Notes: a model not told the origin generated them from the sequence alone. A DNA stretch of 64,000 nt from Faucicola mancuniensis (GCF_046523945.1 NZ_CP171363.1:2542001-2606000), one strand, 5' to 3'. Shown: positions 34,812 through 45,642, numbered from the stretch's first letter. Translations and numbers: made by a program.

Positions 34812-37800
34812 TTAGATAGCCGTTGGGGTTGTTGGGGTCGATTTTGTAGAGAGCACTGTTGGGTAAGCTGACAGCGTACCTTGGGTGCGAATTTCTTGAG
34901 CTTTTTGGGTATTGATGCTTTGGTTTAGTTGGTTGATAAGGTCACTTAAGGTGGCGATATCAACTTTTTGTCCTCCTTGTTGGGCAACCACTAAGTCAGC
35001 TAGCTGTTTTTGTTGCTCAGCGGTTAGGTTGACTGGGTTGGTTTTAGTGAAGTCCTGTAAGGCTTTGATGGCGTCTTGGACCCTAGCAAGGCTTGCACGG
35101 TCAACTTGTGTGCCGTTATTGGCTGTTTTGACGACTGTTAGGAGCGTTTGTAAATTGCCAATCGCTTGGTTGACAGCTGCCACTTGTTTGGTATCAATTT
35201 GAGCTTGATTGGCTTGATTTTGATTGGCAACTGTGACCGCGGTGACATACACGCCACTAACTGGATTATTAATGTTGAGAATTTTTAAATCATAAGGAGT
35301 ACCTGTTGTTTTAGGATTCAGCGGTTGAGCCATATCTAATGGGGTTGAATTAGTATTTGTACCCCATTTTCCTTTGTAACACCAATTCCCTATACTCCTC
35401 CGACAGGTTTCATAAGGGCTATAATGGGTACCATTAAAATTCTCGTAACTGTATTTGGGAGTGATAGTTGTGGCTTCAGCATCCACATTGCCTGCTTGAC
35501 CATTTACTTTAATGGTACCGCCAGCAATAATTTGGCTTTTATTGGTGTTAAATTTACCCAAGTCAAATACCATGTTACTACCCGAAACAATTCGACTCGG
35601 GTCACTAGTCACGGTGTCTTGCCCACTTAATAGCTCTGTATATTTGTAGCCATAATAATTATCATATAGCTCACCCGTTTTTAGAATTTTTAATCTATGG
35701 CGTCCGTCATTGTTATCTTCAGACGTAATTTCAACTACTTTTTCATTATAAATTGGATTACTACCATCACCTGAAATGCTATACTCAACTATCGGATTAT
35801 TTTCAAGGACCTTTAACGCTGTTTTAAAATCCGCATTGATATTATTGAGTGTTTCAGTGGCAATCTGCATCGCACCCAATGACTCAATGGTTGCCCCACG
35901 GTTGGTCACGGTGGTGGCTTTGCCAGTGGCATGATTCTCGCTGTCTAAATCACCCCCAATGTGCAACTCACCATTACTTAAAATCTGAGCTTGACCATTA
36001 AAATCACTGTTAAATTTACCACGACGTGCCGTATTTGGGTTATTGTTTAAGGTTTTTACCCCAATGTCCAAGCGTTCACGAGCGGCAATTACTGGGGCAG
36101 AATTAAGCGTATTGCCTGGGGTGTTATTAAGCGTATCGGCTTTAATCGCTAAATGCGTGCCATAGATACGACCCTCACTTAAATTATTCACCGCATTGCC
36201 AGCAGTAATCAAGGTGTCATTACCATTAATTAACCCATGATTGTTGATATCACCAGTGGCGTTTAATAACGTGGAGGCATTACTGACTAATTCACCGGTT
36301 TGGGTGTTGTTAATGTCTTTGGCATTGACCGTCAGTTGTTTGTCAGCAGATAACGTACCGTCATTATTTACATTGCCTTGAGTGGTGATGGTTAATTCAT
36401 TGGCGAGTAATTTATCACCTTTGGCATTGGTATAGTCAACCATTTGGTTAAGTGTCAGGCGATTGCCGCTGATTTCGCCGCCGTTGCTGATAGAACTAGC
36501 ACTCAAGCTCGTCTCATTAGCTCGAATCACACCGCCAGCATTGGTAATGTTGCCCGTACTGCCTTGAGTGGTAATGGTTTTGGCTTCAATATGTCCGTTA
36601 GTGTTAGTTAGGCTTTGTCCCATCGCAACCTGGATGCCTTGATTGGCTAATAGTTGCCCTTGGATGTTATTCAAGGTTTGGGCATGAATCACTAAGTCAT
36701 TACCTGCCACAATACCTTGATTGAGACTAACTTTGGTTAAATCTTGTTTGGTGTTTTGGTTATCAATACTATTGACGTTTAAAGTCATATTCTTAGTGGC
36801 ACTGATAAGGCTACCGACTCCCGTGTTGGCTAAACCATTGGCGGTAATCGTGGTACTATCGCCCCACAGTTTACCGCTTTGGTTGTTGAGTGTGGCACTG
36901 GTGCCTGTGATGATTAACTGCTGATTACTGCCTATCACTCCTTGTTGATTGTTAATCTCATTGCCTGTGCTGGTGAGCGATAAGGCATCAGTAGCATTGA
37001 TTAGACCTGATTGGTTGGAGATATCGCTTGCTTGCAATACGGCTTTGCCGTTGGCTAAAATCCCCCGACCTTCGCCTTGGGTGTTTTGGTTATCTAGCAA
37101 ACCAGTCGTGGTTAAGGTTAGTTGACCATCTTTATCCGCTTGTTGGATACTGCCACCTTGGTTATTTAGGCTTTGAGCAGCTATAGTCACATTATTACCA
37201 ATGACTTGACCAGCATGGTTGTCCATGACGCCTTGCGTGCTTGAGTTGATATTGGTTTGCGTGCTGATCACACCTTGGTTAGTTAAGGTTTGTTGGGTTA
37301 AGTTGATATCTTTGCCCGCTTGAATATTACCGCTCGCTTGGTTAGTCAGTTTTTGGCTGCTTGCGGTAATGGCATCTTGGCTGCTGATGGTAGCATTATT
37401 GTTTAAGGTGTCACCGCCGATGTTTAATGCTTGATTGCTATAAATTAAACCAGCATTGGTATTATTGAGGGTGTCTGCGTGGATATCAGCGGTGGTATTG
37501 GCTAATAGCTGAGCTTTCGTATCATTATTTAAGGTTCGTGCATTGACGTACAATGCTTGAGCACTTTGGAGTACAGCTTTTTCACCGCTGTTGGCTAGAA
37601 TGCCAGCGTTTACGGTTAAATCACCTGTGCTGGCAATGACCTGACCTTGGTTATTATTTAAACTGCCTGCGGTGACGGAAAGTTGATCGGCTTGTATACC
37701 CCCAATATCATTGTTAAGCGTACCAGACACCGTGGCAGTTAGTTTGCCATTGGATAGCAGTTTGCCCGTTTGGCTATTATCAAGATTTTGGGCAATTAGC

Positions 37801-40800
37801 GTCGCTGTGCCAGTCCCGGCATGAATGACTTCGCCACCTTGGTTCTGGATATCGCCCGTTGCCATTAAGCTAAGATTGGTGGCATTGCCGCCTAAGTGAC
37901 CTTGCTGATTGTCAATGGTACCCGTGGTTAATACAAAGTCTTGAGTGCCTGTTTGCTCAAGGGTGCCTCGTTGGTTGGACAGTGATTGCACTTTAAGTTG
38001 GTAACTATCGGCTTGCGTTATAGCGGCATTGTGGTTAAGGGCGTTGGCGGTGAAACTGGCTTGTTGGCTAACTTTGTTTTGTGATTGACTTAAATCGATA
38101 TTACCCAAGGTGTTTAATGACAGATTAACCACTTGATTACGACTGCCGTGGTAGTCGAGTGCTGAACCCGTGACTGTCATACCCCCACTGGCAACATTGT
38201 TACCTTGGTTATGCTGTACACCAGTACTGGTGATGGTCAAGTGTTGTGGGGTGGTTGATAAGCTATTATCAGGGCTTAATCCTGCCACCAATCGACTACT
38301 TTGGGCTTGATTAAGTTCACCGGTTTGAATTGCTAAACGACCTTGGGCGGCAATCGTTGCTGTGTTGCTCAAATTAGTTTGGTTGTTGATATGCGTATTG
38401 GCTAAACTTGAAATGCTGCCACGATTGTTCAAGATTTGACTGTTAAGGTTTAAGTCCCCACGACTGGTTAGCTGAGCTGAGTTGGTGACCGCTTGAGCCG
38501 TTAGGACCAAGCTGCCATTATCACTGTAAATAACCCCGTTACCGGTATTGTTTAAATCACCCTTGAGGTTAAGTTGATTGGCTTTTACGGTTCCTGTGGT
38601 ATTGCTAGCAACCACTTGACCGTCGGTATTGATTAGGGTATGTGCACTAACGGTTAAGCCATCCCCTTGAATTTGTCCTTGGCTATTATCAATATCGCCA
38701 GCAATCTGCCAGGTTTGATCGGCTAGGCTTAAGATATTGCCCTTGTCGCTGTTATTTACATTATTTGCGGTTAAACTTAACTGACCATTACCTGCATGTT
38801 CAATACGACCCGCTTTATTTTTTAACGTTGGGGTATTGATTATGAAGTTTTGGCTATTGGTGGCAATCTGACCTTGTTGGTTGCTAATACCGCCAGCGAA
38901 ATTAAAGGTTAAGTCAGCAGTACCACTTTGTCTAATTGAGCCGCGTTGGTTATTTAGCTGGTTGCCTGTTAGTTGCAGGGTTTGACCACTTAGTGTACCG
39001 TCTTGGTTATTTAGCGTGCCTTTAGCAACCAGCGTCAACTGATGGATGGCGGTAAGGCTTGCCCCTTTCGTTGATAAATCCCCTTGGCTTGCCATCTCAA
39101 TATCCGCTGCTTGGGTTTTGCTGCCATTTAAGTCAGTTGGATTGCCTTGTAAGCTAGCTTTGCCGGTCGCAATATGGGTACCACTACTGGTGAGTATACC
39201 CACTGCATTCATGGTTAGGTTGGCTGGGGTGGTGCTTAAATTGCCTTGGGTGTCAATGCCTGCGGCTAATATGCCGGTGTTGTTGACGGTTTGGGCGTGA
39301 ATATTGGTGTTGCCTTGAGCGGCGATTAAACCCGTAGCCGTGTTGGTCAGACTGCCCATGGTAAGCGTATTACCTGTGGTGCCATACAGTTGCCCACTGT
39401 TGGTAAGTGTCTGGCTGGTGGTGCTGAGTTTACCACCTGCTACCACACTGCCTTTGTCATTTTTGATATCGGTCGCATGTAAGCTCGCATCACCTTGAGC
39501 CATGATATGACCATTTTGGTTGGTCAGGTTGCCTTGGCTATCAAGGTTTAAATTGCCCTCCGCTTGAATCGTGCCTTGGCTGTTGTAAACTTGGGTAGCC
39601 GTGATGGTGGCTTGTTTGCCTTGAATACTGCCTTGTTGATTGTTTAATTCACTTGTGCTAAGGCTAATATCGCCTAGGGTGGCTAAGACACCTTGTTGGT
39701 TGTTAATTTGCGGGGCGGTGAGGCTAATCCCTTGTTTGGCAACAATTTGCCCTTGTTGGTTGTTAAAACGGGTTAACTGCCAATCGAGTTTGTCAAGTTG
39801 GATACGACTGTTGATGTTGTCAATTGCTTGGGTGTTTAATCCATTAACCACAATACTACCTTGGCGTTGATTGGTAACGCTTGGGCTGGTCACTGTCATG
39901 GCACCATTGGCAGTGATGACGGCATTATTGCCTTGGTTGACTAAATTGTCCGCTTGGATATTGCCATCGGCGGTTATGGGTGCAAGCACCGGTTGATGGC
40001 TGTCCGTTGTCGGTGTGGTAGCGGTTGAGTTTGCCACTTGCTTGGTTGATCCAGTTTGTGCGGTTGATGGGGCAGTGGCTAGGGTTGGGGTAGTCGTCGC
40101 TGGGTGCTTGTCGTATAGGCTTTGACCAATGACGGCGTTGTCTTGGTTGGTTAAGTGTTGACTGGTCACATCAAGTTTACCACTGCCGGTTTGTTCAATA
40201 CCTTGGTTTACCAGGCTTGGGGTTTTTATATTGACTTGTCCGGCACTGATGAGCCCTGTGTTAGTGATTTGGCTTTGAGTAGTGGCATCGGTTTTATGAC
40301 TGCTAATGACGCCGCTGTTTTTAAGGGTTGGGCTGTCCAGTTTGACACTATCGGTGCCGCTAACGGTGCCTTGGTTGTCAATACTACCGGTGTGTTTTAG
40401 ATTTACCCCTTGTTTGGCGTTCATGGAGCCGGTGTTAATGAGGTTACCTTGGTTGTCTAGCGTGAGTGTGCTACTACTGCTGATGTCACCAGCATTGGTC
40501 ACCCCCATACCTTTGTCGGTACCAATCAGACGAATTCTGCCAGCATACATGCCGCCTAGGCTTGAGATGTCTAAAGCCACGCCCGTGCTTTGATTGACAC
40601 CGTTGTGACTAATTTTAGTGGTGGCTGGATTGGTTTCATAGCTAACCGTGTTGTTACCCGTAATGACATCAAGCTGTTTGCTGTAAACTTTAGCGTTAAG
40701 GGCAGTGGCTTGGCTAATCAGCTGGGTATAGTCGCTTTGGCTATCATCTAAGCCTTTGCCTTCAACGGTCATCTTACCGCTACCTATTTGAAATCCGGTT

Positions 40801-41477
40801 AAAGTGTCGTTGTTAAAGGTGGGTTTACCGGTGGTGAGCGTGGTACGAGCAGCGTTGATAAAACCACAGCCTGAGCAGGTGATACCCGCGGGATTGGCAA
40901 TCACCAGTTCGGCTTTACTACCCGTAATTTCGGTGTAGCCAGCTAACTGGCTTGGATTACTAGAATTGACTTGGTTTAAGATGAGTTTGGCTTCACCTTT
41001 GGCAAGCCATGGGTTACCCTCTACCCAACCCGCAGTTTGGGTTTGTACATTGGTACGGCTGTTGTTAATAATAGCCCCATGCCCACCGATATCAAATTGA
41101 CTAAAGGTGTTTTTAGAAACCCCTTGGCTATTTGGGCTTTGAATGTTAATTTGGGCTAAGCCATTGGCAGTGTTTAACACCGTGGCTTGCTCATTTTTAG
41201 GAGCACCCTTATCTGCAATGATTTGGGTCTGTATCTCAGCATAGGCAACGTTTGCTACTCCTATGCTGACAAGGACAGCAGCAGTGAGACTAACCCATTT
41301 GCTATAGCAGTAGTACACGACCTCATTGCTTCCATCTAGTTGGCTGTCAGCTAAAACTACCTTGTTACTATTCGCACCTTGACTACCGGCTTTGCCTTGT
41401 GCCACAGTTTTTTCTGAGACAACAACTAATCGACCTAGGTGTTTGTTAAAGATAACACGATACAGACGGCTGTTCAT
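34812..41477 (-). CDS. cdiA: CdiA-2 N-terminal part: two-partner-secretion exoprotein
   Basis: 2,221 residues, nearly identical to copy 1 (12764-19432): ESPR signal peptide (1-79), TPS domain with VIANPAGITCSGCG, long beta-helix repeats. It differs near residues 380-440 (GTVSGTDSVKLD, SSHKTDATT, SLVNQGIEQTG), where a few residues are missing, and carries extra Ala and Gly at two places where copy 1 lacks a codon (TIAAQGRL, SISNGGEISG). It ends 20 residues after the frameshift. Confidence 0.92.
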   Translation of the reverse strand: MNSRLYRVIFNKHLGRLVVVSEKTVAQGKAGSQGANSNKVVLADSQLDGSNEVVYYCYSKWVSLTAAVLVSIGVANVAYAEIQTQIIADKGAPKNEQATVLNTANGLAQINIQSPNSQGVSKNTFSQFDIGGHGAIINNSRTNVQTQTAGWVEGNPWLAKGEAKLILNQVNSSNPSQLAGYTEITGSKAELVIANPAGITCSGCGFINAARTTLTTGKPTFNNDTLTGFQIGSGKMTVEGKGLDDSQSDYTQLISQATALNAKVYSKQLDVITGNNTVSYETNPATTKISHNGVNQSTGVALDISSLGGMYAGRIRLIGTDKGMGVTNAGDISSSSTLTLDNQGNLINTGSMNAKQGVNLKHTGSIDNQGTVSGTDSVKLDSPTLKNSGVISSHKTDATTQSQITNTGLISAGQVNIKTPSLVNQGIEQTGSGKLDVTSQHLTNQDNAVIGQSLYDKHPATTTPTLATAPSTAQTGSTKQVANSTATTPTTDSHQPVLAPITADGNIQADNLVNQGNNAVITANGAMTVTSPSVTNQRQGSIVVNGLNTQAIDNINSRIQLDKLDWQLTRFNNQQGQIVAKQGISLTAPQINNQQGVLATLGDISLSTSELNNQQGSIQGKQATITATQVYNSQGTIQAEGNLNLDSQGNLTNQNGHIMAQGDASLHATDIKNDKGSVVAGGKLSTTSQTLTNSGQLYGTTGNTLTMGSLTNTATGLIAAQGNTNIHAQTVNNTGILAAGIDTQGNLSTTPANLTMNAVGILTSSGTHIATGKASLQGNPTDLNGSKTQAADIEMASQGDLSTKGASLTAIHQLTLVAKGTLNNQDGTLSGQTLQLTGNQLNNQRGSIRQSGTADLTFNFAGGISNQQGQIATNSQNFIINTPTLKNKAGRIEHAGNGQLSLTANNVNNSDKGNILSLADQTWQIAGDIDNSQGQIQGDGLTVSAHTLINTDGQVVASNTTGTVKANQLNLKGDLNNTGNGVIYSDNGSLVLTAQAVTNSAQLTSRGDLNLNSQILNNRGSISSLANTHINNQTNLSNTATIAAQGRLAIQTGELNQAQSSRLVAGLSPDNSLSTTPQHLTITSTGVQHNQGNNVASGGMTVTGSALDYHGSRNQVVNLSLNTLGNIDLSQSQNKVSQQASFTANALNHNAAITQADSYQLKVQSLSNQRGTLEQTGTQDFVLTTGTIDNQQGHLGGNATNLSLMATGDIQNQGGEVIHAGTGTATLIAQNLDNSQTGKLLSNGKLTATVSGTLNNDIGGIQADQLSVTAGSLNNNQGQVIASTGDLTVNAGILANSGEKAVLQSAQALYVNARTLNNDTKAQLLANTTADIHADTLNNTNAGLIYSNQALNIGGDTLNNNATISSQDAITASSQKLTNQASGNIQAGKDINLTQQTLTNQGVISTQTNINSSTQGVMDNHAGQVIGNNVTIAAQSLNNQGGSIQQADKDGQLTLTTTGLLDNQNTQGEGRGILANGKAVLQASDISNQSGLINATDALSLTSTGNEINNQQGVIGSNQQLIITGTSATLNNQSGKLWGDSTTITANGLANTGVGSLISATKNMTLNVNSIDNQNTKQDLTKVSLNQGIVAGNDLVIHAQTLNNIQGQLLANQGIQVAMGQSLTNTNGHIEAKTITTQGSTGNITNAGGVIRANETSLSASSISNGGEISGNRLTLNQMVDYTNAKGDKLLANELTITTQGNVNNDGTLSADKQLTVNAKDINNTQTGELVSNASTLLNATGDINNHGLINGNDTLITAGNAVNNLSEGRIYGTHLAIKADTLNNTPGNTLNSAPVIAARERLDIGVKTLNNNPNTARRGKFNSDFNGQAQILSNGELHIGGDLDSENHATGKATTVTNRGATIESLGAMQIATETLNNINADFKTALKVLENNPIVEYSISGDGSNPIYNEKVVEITSEDNNDGRHRLKILKTGELYDNYYGYKYTELLSGQDTVTSDPSRIVSGSNMVFDLGKFNTNKSQIIAGGTIKVNGQAGNVDAEATTITPKYSYENFNGTHYSPYETCRRSIGNWCYKGKWGTNTNSTPLDMAQPLNPKTTGTPYDLKILNINNPVSGVYVTAVTVANQNQANQAQIDTKQVAAVNQAIGNLQTLLTVVKTANNGTQVDRASLARVQDAIKALQDFTKTNPVNLTAEQQKQLADLVVAQQGGQKVDIATLSDLINQLNQSINTQKAQEIRTQGTLSAYPTVLSTKSTPTTPTAI

Positions 41478-41886
41478 ATGGGGTTTCCTAATTTTTATCG
41501 GTATTTTAACCCCTATCCGTGTTTTTGTATAGTTTTTTTAATAAATTAATAGGGTCTGCTATCGTTAAATTTAAGTTTAGTCTTTGATAAACAGTTGATG
41601 GCTTTTTCAATTTATAGTTATTTAAAATAGTAACTGGACAAAAAATAATGATAGAACAATTGGTATGGGTGGAAATAAGTCAAAACAAAAATCAGGTAAA
41701 CCTAGAAAATCAATGACAAACTCATAGGTTGTGTTGATATATTGTTCTATCTTTTTTAAAATATACATTATTAATAAAAAAAACAAAATTTGACATTTTT
41801 GTTTTTTTATTAACTTAATGAACTATACAACAAGTACCTATATGATGATAGTTAATCACCAAGTACAGTAAAATCAAAGGTTTAAA
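41478..41886. promoter_or_regulatory. Divergent cdiA/cdiB intergenic region, copy 2
   Basis: 409 bp, the same as 19433-19840 except for an A8 instead of A7 run. Promoters for both directions are expected here, with nothing further resolved. Confidence 0.5.
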
Positions 41887-43707
41887 ATGAATTTATCCAT
41901 TCAAAAATCCAATTTAACAACCAGTCAAACCATACTTTCAAAAACCTTGATTGCTATATTTGGTGTATCATTGGGACAAGTCAGCTATGCCCAGACACCT
42001 GAACAAATTGCCAATCAACAAGTCCAGTACCAACAACAAAAACAGGCTGAACAACAACAAAAGCTAATCCCTAACACCAATGTTCAGATTGAGCTACCAA
42101 ATGCTAAAGTTGAACCACCAACACCAAAAATGGATGTACATAATCCTTGTTTTGTCATTTCCAAAATCGCCTATACCACATTGGATAAAACCCATTTATC
42201 CATTTTGGGGAACTTTGATTTTGCTTTAACACCATTAACACATGGCAAACAGCGTATTACTGGACAATGTTTAAACATCCATGATATCAATCGTATTGTC
42301 AGCGATGTACAAAATCGTATCATTCAACGTGGCTATAGTACCACACGTGTATTGATTGGCAATCAAAATTTAAAAAATGGTACATTACAATTAACCATTA
42401 TTCCTGGCTTTGTGGATAAAATCAAGGCAGATACAGCAGATAGTCCTTTAGCAATCTATACCAATCCCACAGGGCTACCTGCTAATTTTGCGACTGCATT
42501 GCCTATTAAATCTGGTGATTTATTAAATATTCGTGATTTAGAGACAGGGCTAGAAAATCTAAAACGTGTTCCTACTGCCAATGCTGATTTTACGATTAAG
42601 CCAAGTAGTTTACAATTTGCAGGCTATAGCGATATTGAGATTAAGTATCATCAGACCAAAAAAGTGCGTTATGGTGTTACCATTGATGATTCTGGTTCAA
42701 AATCTACAGGTAAATATCAGGGTGGCTTAACAATTAGTATTGATAATCCAACATGGCATAATGATTTATTTTATTTAAGTTATAGCCGTGATTTGGGCAA
42801 CAAAGTTAATGATAATCAATATGGTGATAAAGGTAGTGAAAATTATTCGTTAGGCTATGTTGTGCCTATCAAAAATGTATTATTTTCTGCCAATGCAAGT
42901 CATTACACTTATAAGCAAACAGTCGCAGGAGCAAACCAAGATTATCAATATAGTGGTGAATCAAATAATGCTAATCTTACCGCAAGTTGGTTAGCTTCTC
43001 GTGATAACAAAAGCAAAACTTTATTGAATTTTGGTGGGTTTGTTAAGTCGCAAAAGAATTTTATTGATGATACAGAGGTTGATGTTCAACGTAGAAAAGT
43101 CGTAGGGTTTAATGCAGGTGTACGACATGAGACACGCTTTGGACAAAAGCAGTTAATCTCTGATTTTAGTATACAACGTGGTACAGGTGCTTTTGGGGCT
43201 TTAACACCACCTGAAAGTTTGTTTAATGAAGGAACGGTTCGGACACCAATTTATAAGTTAAATGTAAACTTTATTACACCGATTGCGTTGGGGGATTATC
43301 AGTTGGGCTATCAGGCAAGTTTAAAGGGACAATATGCGAATACAGCTCTTGTTCCAAGTGAGAGGTTGGCGATTGGTGGACGTTATACGGTGCGTGGTTT
43401 TGATGGTGAGCGGACATTATCAGGGGATATGGGGGCGATTTTTCGTCAAGATTTTAGTTTTCCTATCAAGCAGTCTAATCATAATCTATATTTTGGGTTA
43501 GATGCTGGTACAGTGGCGATGCAGAACAAGGAACAGGATAATTTGTTACTGGGTCATACGTTGGTTGGTGGTGCGGTTGGGTTTAAAGGTGAGTTTAAGC
43601 CGTTACGGTTAAGTTATGATGTTTTTGCAGGTTATCCGATTAGACAACCTGAGTACTTTGGTAAAAAGGAATGGACTGGTGGGGTAAGTTTGGGGTTAGA
43701 GTTTTGA
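41887..43707 (+). CDS. cdiB: CdiB/FhaC/ShlB-family outer-membrane transporter, copy 2
   Basis: 606 residues, the same protein as copy 1 at 19841-21661: signal peptide to about residue 35, POTRA domains, 16-strand barrel, TVRGFDGER motif and C-terminal Phe. This is the last cdiB in the window. Copies 3 and 4 of cdiA have none next to them (copy 4 is not fully visible) and would depend on this or copy 1. Confidence 0.95.
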   Translation: MNLSIQKSNLTTSQTILSKTLIAIFGVSLGQVSYAQTPEQIANQQVQYQQQKQAEQQQKLIPNTNVQIELPNAKVEPPTPKMDVHNPCFVISKIAYTTLDKTHLSILGNFDFALTPLTHGKQRITGQCLNIHDINRIVSDVQNRIIQRGYSTTRVLIGNQNLKNGTLQLTIIPGFVDKIKADTADSPLAIYTNPTGLPANFATALPIKSGDLLNIRDLETGLENLKRVPTANADFTIKPSSLQFAGYSDIEIKYHQTKKVRYGVTIDDSGSKSTGKYQGGLTISIDNPTWHNDLFYLSYSRDLGNKVNDNQYGDKGSENYSLGYVVPIKNVLFSANASHYTYKQTVAGANQDYQYSGESNNANLTASWLASRDNKSKTLLNFGGFVKSQKNFIDDTEVDVQRRKVVGFNAGVRHETRFGQKQLISDFSIQRGTGAFGALTPPESLFNEGTVRTPIYKLNVNFITPIALGDYQLGYQASLKGQYANTALVPSERLAIGGRYTVRGFDGERTLSGDMGAIFRQDFSFPIKQSNHNLYFGLDAGTVAMQNKEQDNLLLGHTLVGGAVGFKGEFKPLRLSYDVFAGYPIRQPEYFGKKEWTGGVSLGLEF

Positions 43708-44120
43708 GCGTTTTTTGTTGAGTTTTTAAGTTCATTGAAAATCAAATAAGTAAAGGCAATGGGGTTAACTATTTAAGTTTGTTATAGATTAAAATCTATA
43801 AATAGAAATATTTTTTTAAAGACTACTACAGATTTACCACTCCCTCCCACGTGCTGATGATTTACATAATTATGCGATTAAGTTGCATTAAAATATGGGA
43901 TAAAGCCTTAATAAATAACAGATTTAAAAATAGTTTACCTATACAACATGATGCAAATTTATGCAAATATCAGGAGTATAATTTTATCTAAATTCATCTA
44001 TCATAGAAAATATTATAAAAATTTTTTCTTTTATTATTTTAATAATTTTAAATATTTTAGACCAAATTCCATTGGTATAAGTATTTGATTTTATTATTTA
44101 TTTTCTAGGTTTTTTAATGA

Positions 44121-44162
44121 ATATAACACCGTTTAAGGGACGATATAACACCGTTTAAGGGA
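44121..44162 (+). repeat. Iterons, type 1, second set
   Basis: ATATAACACCGTTTAAGGGA at 44121-44140 and 44143-44162, as at 22076-22117. Confidence 0.8.
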
Positions 44163-44165
44163 AAT

Positions 44166-44192
44166 TTGACAACAAAAAAAATAAGGTATAAT
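44166..44192 (+). promoter_or_regulatory. Probable rep promoter, copy 2
   Basis: TTGACA at 44166-44171 and TATAAT at 44187-44192, 15-bp spacing, as in copy 1. Confidence 0.55.
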
Positions 44193-44220
44193 AACAACAT
44201 ATTTATTTTTGGTTATAAAA

Positions 44221-45153
44221 ATGTCAAAGAACCTGATTGTTAAAGATAATGCTTTAATTAACGCCAGTTATAATCTTGAACTTATAGAGCAACGGTTGAT
44301 ATTACTTGCCATAGGTCAATCAAGGAAGATTGGTCAAGACTTTAATGCCCATAGTAGATTAAAAATTAGTGTATCTGATTATATTAATATTTATAGTACT
44401 CACGGTAAAAGTGTATATGAAAATATAAAAAAAGCATGTAAAGTGCTTTTTGAAAGGCAATTCACTTACATGGAAAACACAGCAAAAGGAAAGAGAATAG
44501 CTACAACTCGTTGGGTATCTGAAATAGCCTATATTGATGAAGCAGGTATGATTGATTTAACTTTTGCTCCTGCAGTCATACCGTTGATTAATTTGTTAGA
44601 AAAGCATTTTACCAGTTATGAATTAGAACAAGTAGCAGGATTAAATAGTAAATACGCAGTTAGACTGTATGAATTGGTTATTGCTTGGCGTACAACTAGT
44701 AAAACTCCCATGCTTTCTGTTGATGAATTAAGGCAAAAGTTAGGCGTAGTTAATGGTGAATACCAAAAAATGGAAGTGTTGAAACGCAGGGTTTTAGATT
44801 TCTCCGTGCAACAAATCAATGAAAAAACAGATATTGACGTAAAATACGAACAACAAAAACAAGGGCGGAAAATTATTGGCTTTACCTTTAGTTTTAAACA
44901 GAAAAAGAATAGACAAAAATCTACTAATGATAATAGTAAACAAAATTCTATGATTAAAATGACTGAAAAACAGCGTCTAATGTTTGCTAAAAAACTGGCG
45001 AATTTGCCAGAGTTAGGCAGTTATGCCCCTATTGGAGCTAGTACTGATGAGTTTGCAAACAAAATCGCTGATGAACTGCTAGACCCCACCAAATCCAAGT
45101 TTTATTTGCCTTTTTTGGGTAGGGTGGGGTTTAATTTGGGGACGATTTACTAG
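44221..45153 (+). CDS. Rep_3-family replication initiator (type 1), copy 2
   Basis: 310 residues from ATG 44221, identical to copy 1 up to GASxD near the end. Its last about 30 residues (STDEFANKIADELLDPTKSK, FYLPFLGRVGFNLGTIY) instead resemble the type-2 Rep tail at 59433-59636. Downstream is a transposase remnant, not the hinge. The repeat boundary therefore falls inside the rep 3' end. Two intact identical initiators on one molecule are unusual. Confidence 0.92.
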   Translation: MSKNLIVKDNALINASYNLELIEQRLILLAIGQSRKIGQDFNAHSRLKISVSDYINIYSTHGKSVYENIKKACKVLFERQFTYMENTAKGKRIATTRWVSEIAYIDEAGMIDLTFAPAVIPLINLLEKHFTSYELEQVAGLNSKYAVRLYELVIAWRTTSKTPMLSVDELRQKLGVVNGEYQKMEVLKRRVLDFSVQQINEKTDIDVKYEQQKQGRKIIGFTFSFKQKKNRQKSTNDNSKQNSMIKMTEKQRLMFAKKLANLPELGSYAPIGASTDEFANKIADELLDPTKSKFYLPFLGRVGFNLGTIY

Positions 45154-45193
45154 TACCAATACAAAGAATTTTGCCGTTAAGCTGATGTTTTAA

Positions 45194-45331
45194 CTACTTT
45201 ATGTTCTGGTTGTTTTTCCAGTTTTGTAAAGTGGTCTTGCTGATTTTGTATTCACTTGCTAGCTTTCGATAGGATATACCTGATTCGAGTTTCGCTAGTA
45301 TCATTTGTCGGTAGTCAGTTGAGTATGCCAT
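45194..45331 (-). pseudogene. Transposase N-terminal remnant, IS630-like
   Basis: 45 codons from ATG 45331: MAYSTDYRQMILAKLESGIS then YRKLASEYKISKTTLQNWKN, a helix-turn-helix typical of IS630-type transposase starts. It is cut by a TAG at 45194-45196. It abuts the rep 3' end. The same remnant is at 59677-59814. Confidence 0.6.
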
Positions 45332-45336
45332 ATATT

Positions 45337-45558
45337 TTATTGTACCAGTTTTATTTTTCTTTTACTATAGTATAAATTTGCAGCTAGCTCCCTATTTAGA
45401 GTTTCAGCGTCTACCAAACTTTCATATAGCTTGATAAGAAAATATTCCAATTTCCAATATTTATCCATATCCCAAATGTGTTTCTTTTCTAAAGAATAAT
45501 TAAAAGACTCTTCATTCCAAAATATTTCATTACACTCATTATAATGATTAGCAATCAT
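45337..45558 (-). CDS. Small putative immunity protein of an Ntox21-like cassette, copy 1
   Basis: 73 residues, MIANHYNECNEIFWNEESFN and on, soluble, family not recognised. It follows a toxin tail ending DANLKRIGD by 3 bp. Identical protein at 59820-60041. With its toxin reduced to a tail, it is an orphan. Confidence 0.55.
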   Translation of the reverse strand: MIANHYNECNEIFWNEESFNYSLEKKHIWDMDKYWKLEYFLIKLYESLVDAETLNRELAANLYYSKRKIKLVQ

Positions 45559-45561
45559 CTT

Positions 45562-45642
45562 TAATCACCTATCCTTTTCAAATTAGCATCTAAAAAACCA
45601 TCAAAAATATCCTGTTAGATAAAATATTCTTTTAACAGATAG
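45562..45642 (-). pseudogene. Ntox21-like toxin tail, copy 1
   Basis: The minus strand ends DIFDGFLDANLKRIGD, stop at 45562-45564. Only the last nine residues match the tail at 60044-60145; the part before is different and runs into the barstar-like gene's end, marking a recombination junction near 45590. Confidence 0.4.

Larger units (their letters stand above)
30538..41477 (-). pseudogene. cdiA: cdiA/fhaB-like exoprotein, copy 2, full extent with one frameshift
   Basis: Repaired, this is a protein of about 3,645 residues ending in a PD-(D/E)XK-like nuclease. The only break is near 34877-34891, the same agcgtaccttgggtgcg change as in copy 1. The GGCC site at 33829 is intact here (VVVGQGDT), unlike in copies 1 and 3. 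In-frame small deletions near 40199-40360 at GGCC and CTG repeats alter a few residues. The copy is closest to intact. Confidence 0.8.
43708..44208. other. Non-coding region with replication origin, copy 2
   Basis: Same as 21662-22163 apart from a shorter T run near 44016. AT-rich stretch, iterons and rep promoter. Confidence 0.6.
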
